In this document: one piece after another, positions 61,996 through 64,000 of the stretch | Layout of the letters: each line of letters begins with the position of its first letter | How positions within the stretch are numbered: the stretch's first letter is position 1 | From: Sphingobacterium sp. HMA12 | GTDB lineage: Bacteria > Bacteroidota > Bacteroidia > Sphingobacteriales > Sphingobacteriaceae | Direction of reading: 5' to 3' | DNA length: 64,000 nucleotides | Assembly (NCBI RefSeq): GCF_002933815.1 | Contig: NZ_BEYR01000003.1 | Coordinates: forward strand, 310,001-374,000 | Position numbers and translations under genes: made by a program | The notes under the pieces: model-generated | Seen by the model: the letters and a program-made list of their open reading frames with translations, nothing else | The model's database searches: none | Told to the model about the DNA's origin: nothing

Positions 61996-62067
61996 TTATT
62001 GGCTAATCATTGTATTGATTAACACAAATTGTCCCAGATGATAATAACTGTGTTCAATCAATGTTTA
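61996..62067 (-). pseudogene. C-terminal scrap of a DinB/YfiT-type gene
   Basis: On the minus strand TLIEHSYYHLGQFVLINTMISQ (in outline) then a stop; an in-frame TAA lies just before it. EHSYYHLGQ is the metal-binding C-terminal motif of the DinB four-helix family (HxxxHxxQ). The remainder of the gene is not recognisable. The 242-bp gap 61888-62129 holds nothing else. Confidence 0.35.
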
Positions 62068-62129
62068 CGCTAACCAGAAAGAACCCGATTTTGACGTTGA
62101 GGCGGAGATGTTGAGTTTGTTGCTGATAA

Positions 62130-62867
62130 TTAATTATCTTCAGCGCGTAAGAAATCTCCATAAAAATCAGGAATATTGCTGTAATAAATGGCGTTAGCGA
62201 CTTCCTCGACCGGATAATCTACTTTGATTATTTTAGTATCTATCCCTTCTTCTGTCAGTGTAACTAAAGCATAGGAAGCTTTCTTGTCTTTTTCCTTGCT
62301 TCGGCCGACAGAACCGCAATTGATAAACAGGAGTTCTTCGACCTGTTGGACGTAGGCTTGATGGGTATGGCCCATCACAAGCACATCAACACCTCTTCGG
62401 CGCAAATCGACTAATAAGTCTCCTTTAGGTGCAGATTCGTGAACATATTCATCATTGCTATGAAGACTTGCATGTACAAGGAGGATTTTTCTAAAACGAT
62501 CACCTACCTTGAATGTTAATTCGAGGTTGTAAGGTAAAGTGGATAGCCACTTTTTATGTGAAGAAGAAATTTCCTTTTTGCTGAGGTTAATGGCAATTTC
62601 ACGATTTGCGGTCTCTATCGCATCATGATGCGGTAAAGGAATAATGGGCTCGTCAAAAGCAATTCTCTGATCATGATTTCCCAGTAAACAGGGAATGTTT
62701 TTTTTCTGGATTCGATTAATAACTTCATTGCCCCAGGGTGCAAAGTCGACTAGATCACCTAAACAGTAAATCTGTGTTACACCGTTTTTTGTTATATCTG
62801 CCAGTACCTGGTCCAATGCCACGATATTGGCATGTATATCACTTATTATTGCGAGCTGTATCTTCAT
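62130..62867 (-). CDS. Cytoplasmic metallophosphoesterase (YfcE/calcineurin-like)
   Basis: A 245-residue protein of the calcineurin-like family without signal peptide. All metal motifs are present: LAIISDIHANIVALDQVL, YCLGDLVDFAPWGNEV, CLLGNHDQR, LVHASLHSN, and VMGHTHQAYV followed by INCGSVGRS. This is the YfcE/MJ0936 phosphodiesterase class; the physiological substrate is unknown. It is distinct from the secreted multidomain enzyme at 27005. Confidence 0.9.
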   Translation of the reverse strand: MKIQLAIISDIHANIVALDQVLADITKNGVTQIYCLGDLVDFAPWGNEVINRIQKKNIPCLLGNHDQRIAFDEPIIPLPHHDAIETANREIAINLSKKEISSSHKKWLSTLPYNLELTFKVGDRFRKILLVHASLHSNDEYVHESAPKGDLLVDLRRRGVDVLVMGHTHQAYVQQVEELLFINCGSVGRSKEKDKKASYALVTLTEEGIDTKIIKVDYPVEEVANAIYYSNIPDFYGDFLRAEDN

Positions 62868-63002
62868 TTATCCTACAAACTTAATAATTCGATAAGCGAA
62901 TTAATATTATTGGTTGCTGTTTTAGTGAGAAAATGAAATTCGCATTATATTGATTGAAATGATGACAAATAACAGAAATGAAAATCATTCGCGTATTTTC
63001 TT

Positions 63003-63050
63003 AAAAATAAGCATATGTCCGATATAGTTTAATAAATGGGCATATGCTTA
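63003..63050 (-). terminator. Terminator of the SDR gene
   Basis: TAAGCATATG (63008-63017) / CATATGCTTA (63041-63050), extended by three inner pairs, followed on the minus strand by TTTTTAAG, 18 nt after the SDR stop. Confidence 0.6.
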
Positions 63051-63068
63051 CTGAGGAGCAACCCGCTA

Positions 63069-63830
63069 TTAAAGATTCATTCCTCCGGATACCTCTATGC
63101 GTTGCCCATTGATCCATCGGGCATCTTCTGTGCACAAAAAGGCAACAACGCCGCCGATATCATCAGGTACACCAGCACGGCCTAATGCGGTTACACTCGC
63201 GATATGTGCATTTGTTTCCTCGTTATCTCGTACATGTCCGCCGCCGAAATCTGTTTCAATTGCTCCCGGCGCGACGACATTTGCCGCAATACCACGAGGT
63301 CCTAGTTCCTTGGCCAGGTATCTTGTCAGAACTTCGATCGCACCTTTCATCGAACCGTAAGCGGAAGAGCCCGGAAAAGCGAAACGGGCAAGACCCGACG
63401 ATATATTAATAATACGTCCGCCGTCGTTTATAAAAGGAAGTGCTTTTTGGGTAAGAAAAAAGACACCTTTATAATGGATATTGTAGACTGCGTCAAATTG
63501 TTCCTCCGTCGTATCCATAAACGGAGCATATAATGCTGTACCGGCATTGTTGATCAAAAAATCAAAATTCGATTGCCCTGTTTGTTCTTTTAGGTGATCA
63601 GTTATTTGCGCTATAAACTGATCAAAGGATTTGATATCACCCGCATTGAATTGAAATGCAGCGGCACGCTGTCCAAAGGCCTGAATAGTAGACACCACAT
63701 GATCTGCTTCCTCTTTGTTGCTATGGTAAGTCAGTATAACATCAATCCCTTTTTTAGCAAGATTAATTGCCATGTTTCTTCCCAACCCCCGGCTTCCGCC
63801 AGTTACTAAAGCGATTTTATTCTTTGCCAT
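63069..63830 (-). CDS. Short-chain dehydrogenase/reductase (SDR)
   Basis: A 253-residue classical SDR. Cofactor motif VTGGSRGLGRNMAINLAKKG (TGxxxGxG), NNAG in DFLINNAGTALYAP, catalytic Ser in IINISSGLARF and Tyr-x-x-x-Lys in SAYGSMKGAIEVLTRYLAKELG, and the C-terminal VVAPGAIETDF, GVVAFLCTEDARWINGQ and EVSGGMNL. The Thr/Arg residues after the first strand (YHSNKEE) favour NADP. The substrate is unknown; the form resembles FabG/YgfF-like reductases. An AraC-type regulator lies upstream on the same strand. Confidence 0.92.
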   Translation of the reverse strand: MAKNKIALVTGGSRGLGRNMAINLAKKGIDVILTYHSNKEEADHVVSTIQAFGQRAAAFQFNAGDIKSFDQFIAQITDHLKEQTGQSNFDFLINNAGTALYAPFMDTTEEQFDAVYNIHYKGVFFLTQKALPFINDGGRIINISSGLARFAFPGSSAYGSMKGAIEVLTRYLAKELGPRGIAANVVAPGAIETDFGGGHVRDNEETNAHIASVTALGRAGVPDDIGGVVAFLCTEDARWINGQRIEVSGGMNL

Positions 63831-63923
63831 TTTTATTTTGTTTTAAAATTTAATAGTACAAATTTCGTTTTTAAAGTATCCGATGCGTTTGTGAAAAGCA
63901 AATGAATATTTGCGAAATTCAAA

Positions 63924-64000
63924 TTATAACGACTGAGAACGAAAATTGTTTGGCGAAAGCTTGGTCTGCTTTTTAAAGAAATTAGAAAAGTGTGCTATTT
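63924..64000 (-). CDS. AraC-family transcriptional regulator, C-terminal end only
   Basis: The minus-strand frame enters from the window edge and reads IAHFSNFFKKQTKLSPNNFRSQSL before a stop at 63924-63926. This is the second helix-turn-helix and tail of the AraC DNA-binding domain (pattern SxFxxxFKKxxGxSPxxFR). It lies 93 nt upstream of the SDR gene on the same strand and probably regulates it. The rest of the gene is outside the window. Confidence 0.8.
   Translation of the reverse strand, partial: IAHFSNFFKKQTKLSPNNFRSQSL

Overview
The window looks like chromosomal DNA from a member of the Bacteroidota, most likely family Sphingobacteriaceae (Sphingobacterium or a close relative). This is judged from protein style and not from a database search. 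The main clues are two SusC/SusD outer-membrane pairs, a FecR-type anti-sigma relic, many promoter boxes of the Bacteroidota form TAnnTTTG (often with TTG/TTTG 17-21 nt upstream), near absence of Shine-Dalgarno sequences, and AT-rich non-coding DNA. No rRNA, tRNA, CRISPR array, insertion sequence or prophage was seen.

Layout. 1-5.1 kb is core: the end of rnpA, then yidD and tsaB, a convergent corA, an OmpH-like lipoprotein and gyrB. 5.2-11.3 kb is a tightly overlapping three-gene unit: an outer-membrane-barrel protein with a ComEA-like helix-hairpin-helix N-terminus, ComEC and RecQ. This is a plausible DNA-uptake/processing operon. 11.3-24 kb holds housekeeping genes: a mercaptopyruvate-type sulfurtransferase, rpsA, an operon of mltG, a thioesterase and a YihY-family gene, a PASTA-domain protein, ddl, a class A beta-lactamase-like serine hydrolase, a hypothetical gene, folA, thyA and mtaB. 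24-42.6 kb has a DMT exporter, an NlpC/P60 lipoprotein, a secreted calcineurin-like phosphoesterase, a mechanosensitive channel, a nucleoside-type MFS transporter, a bifunctional-nuclease-like protein, etfBA, a TPR protein, an NlpE-like lipoprotein, a cysteine desulfurase, the rsmI / PH-SHOCT / lnt cluster, a class I aldolase and serS.

42.6-56.5 kb is the accessory, nutrient-uptake part. Two susC-susD pairs are separated by 2.3 kb of decayed DNA that still carries recognisable pieces of a susD and a fecR gene, and an OprP-like porin follows. Both susC genes have a similar promoter, a long leader and a shared leader motif. 56.5-64 kb is a mosaic of small metabolic and regulatory genes: a PurA-like enzyme with a Crp/Fnr regulator, a second Crp/Fnr regulator with a flavodoxin-like quinone reductase, an HxlR regulator divergent from an MDR-type oxidoreductase plus cupin, a metallophosphoesterase, an SDR and the tail of an AraC regulator.

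The most interesting signals are the HhH-barrel/ComEC/RecQ unit, the genes whose -7 box sits 3-5 nt before the ATG (predicted leaderless mRNAs), the shared susC leader elements with the wreckage between the two loci, a promoter-terminator pair without an ORF near 28.9 kb, and the PurA-like protein with altered signature residues.
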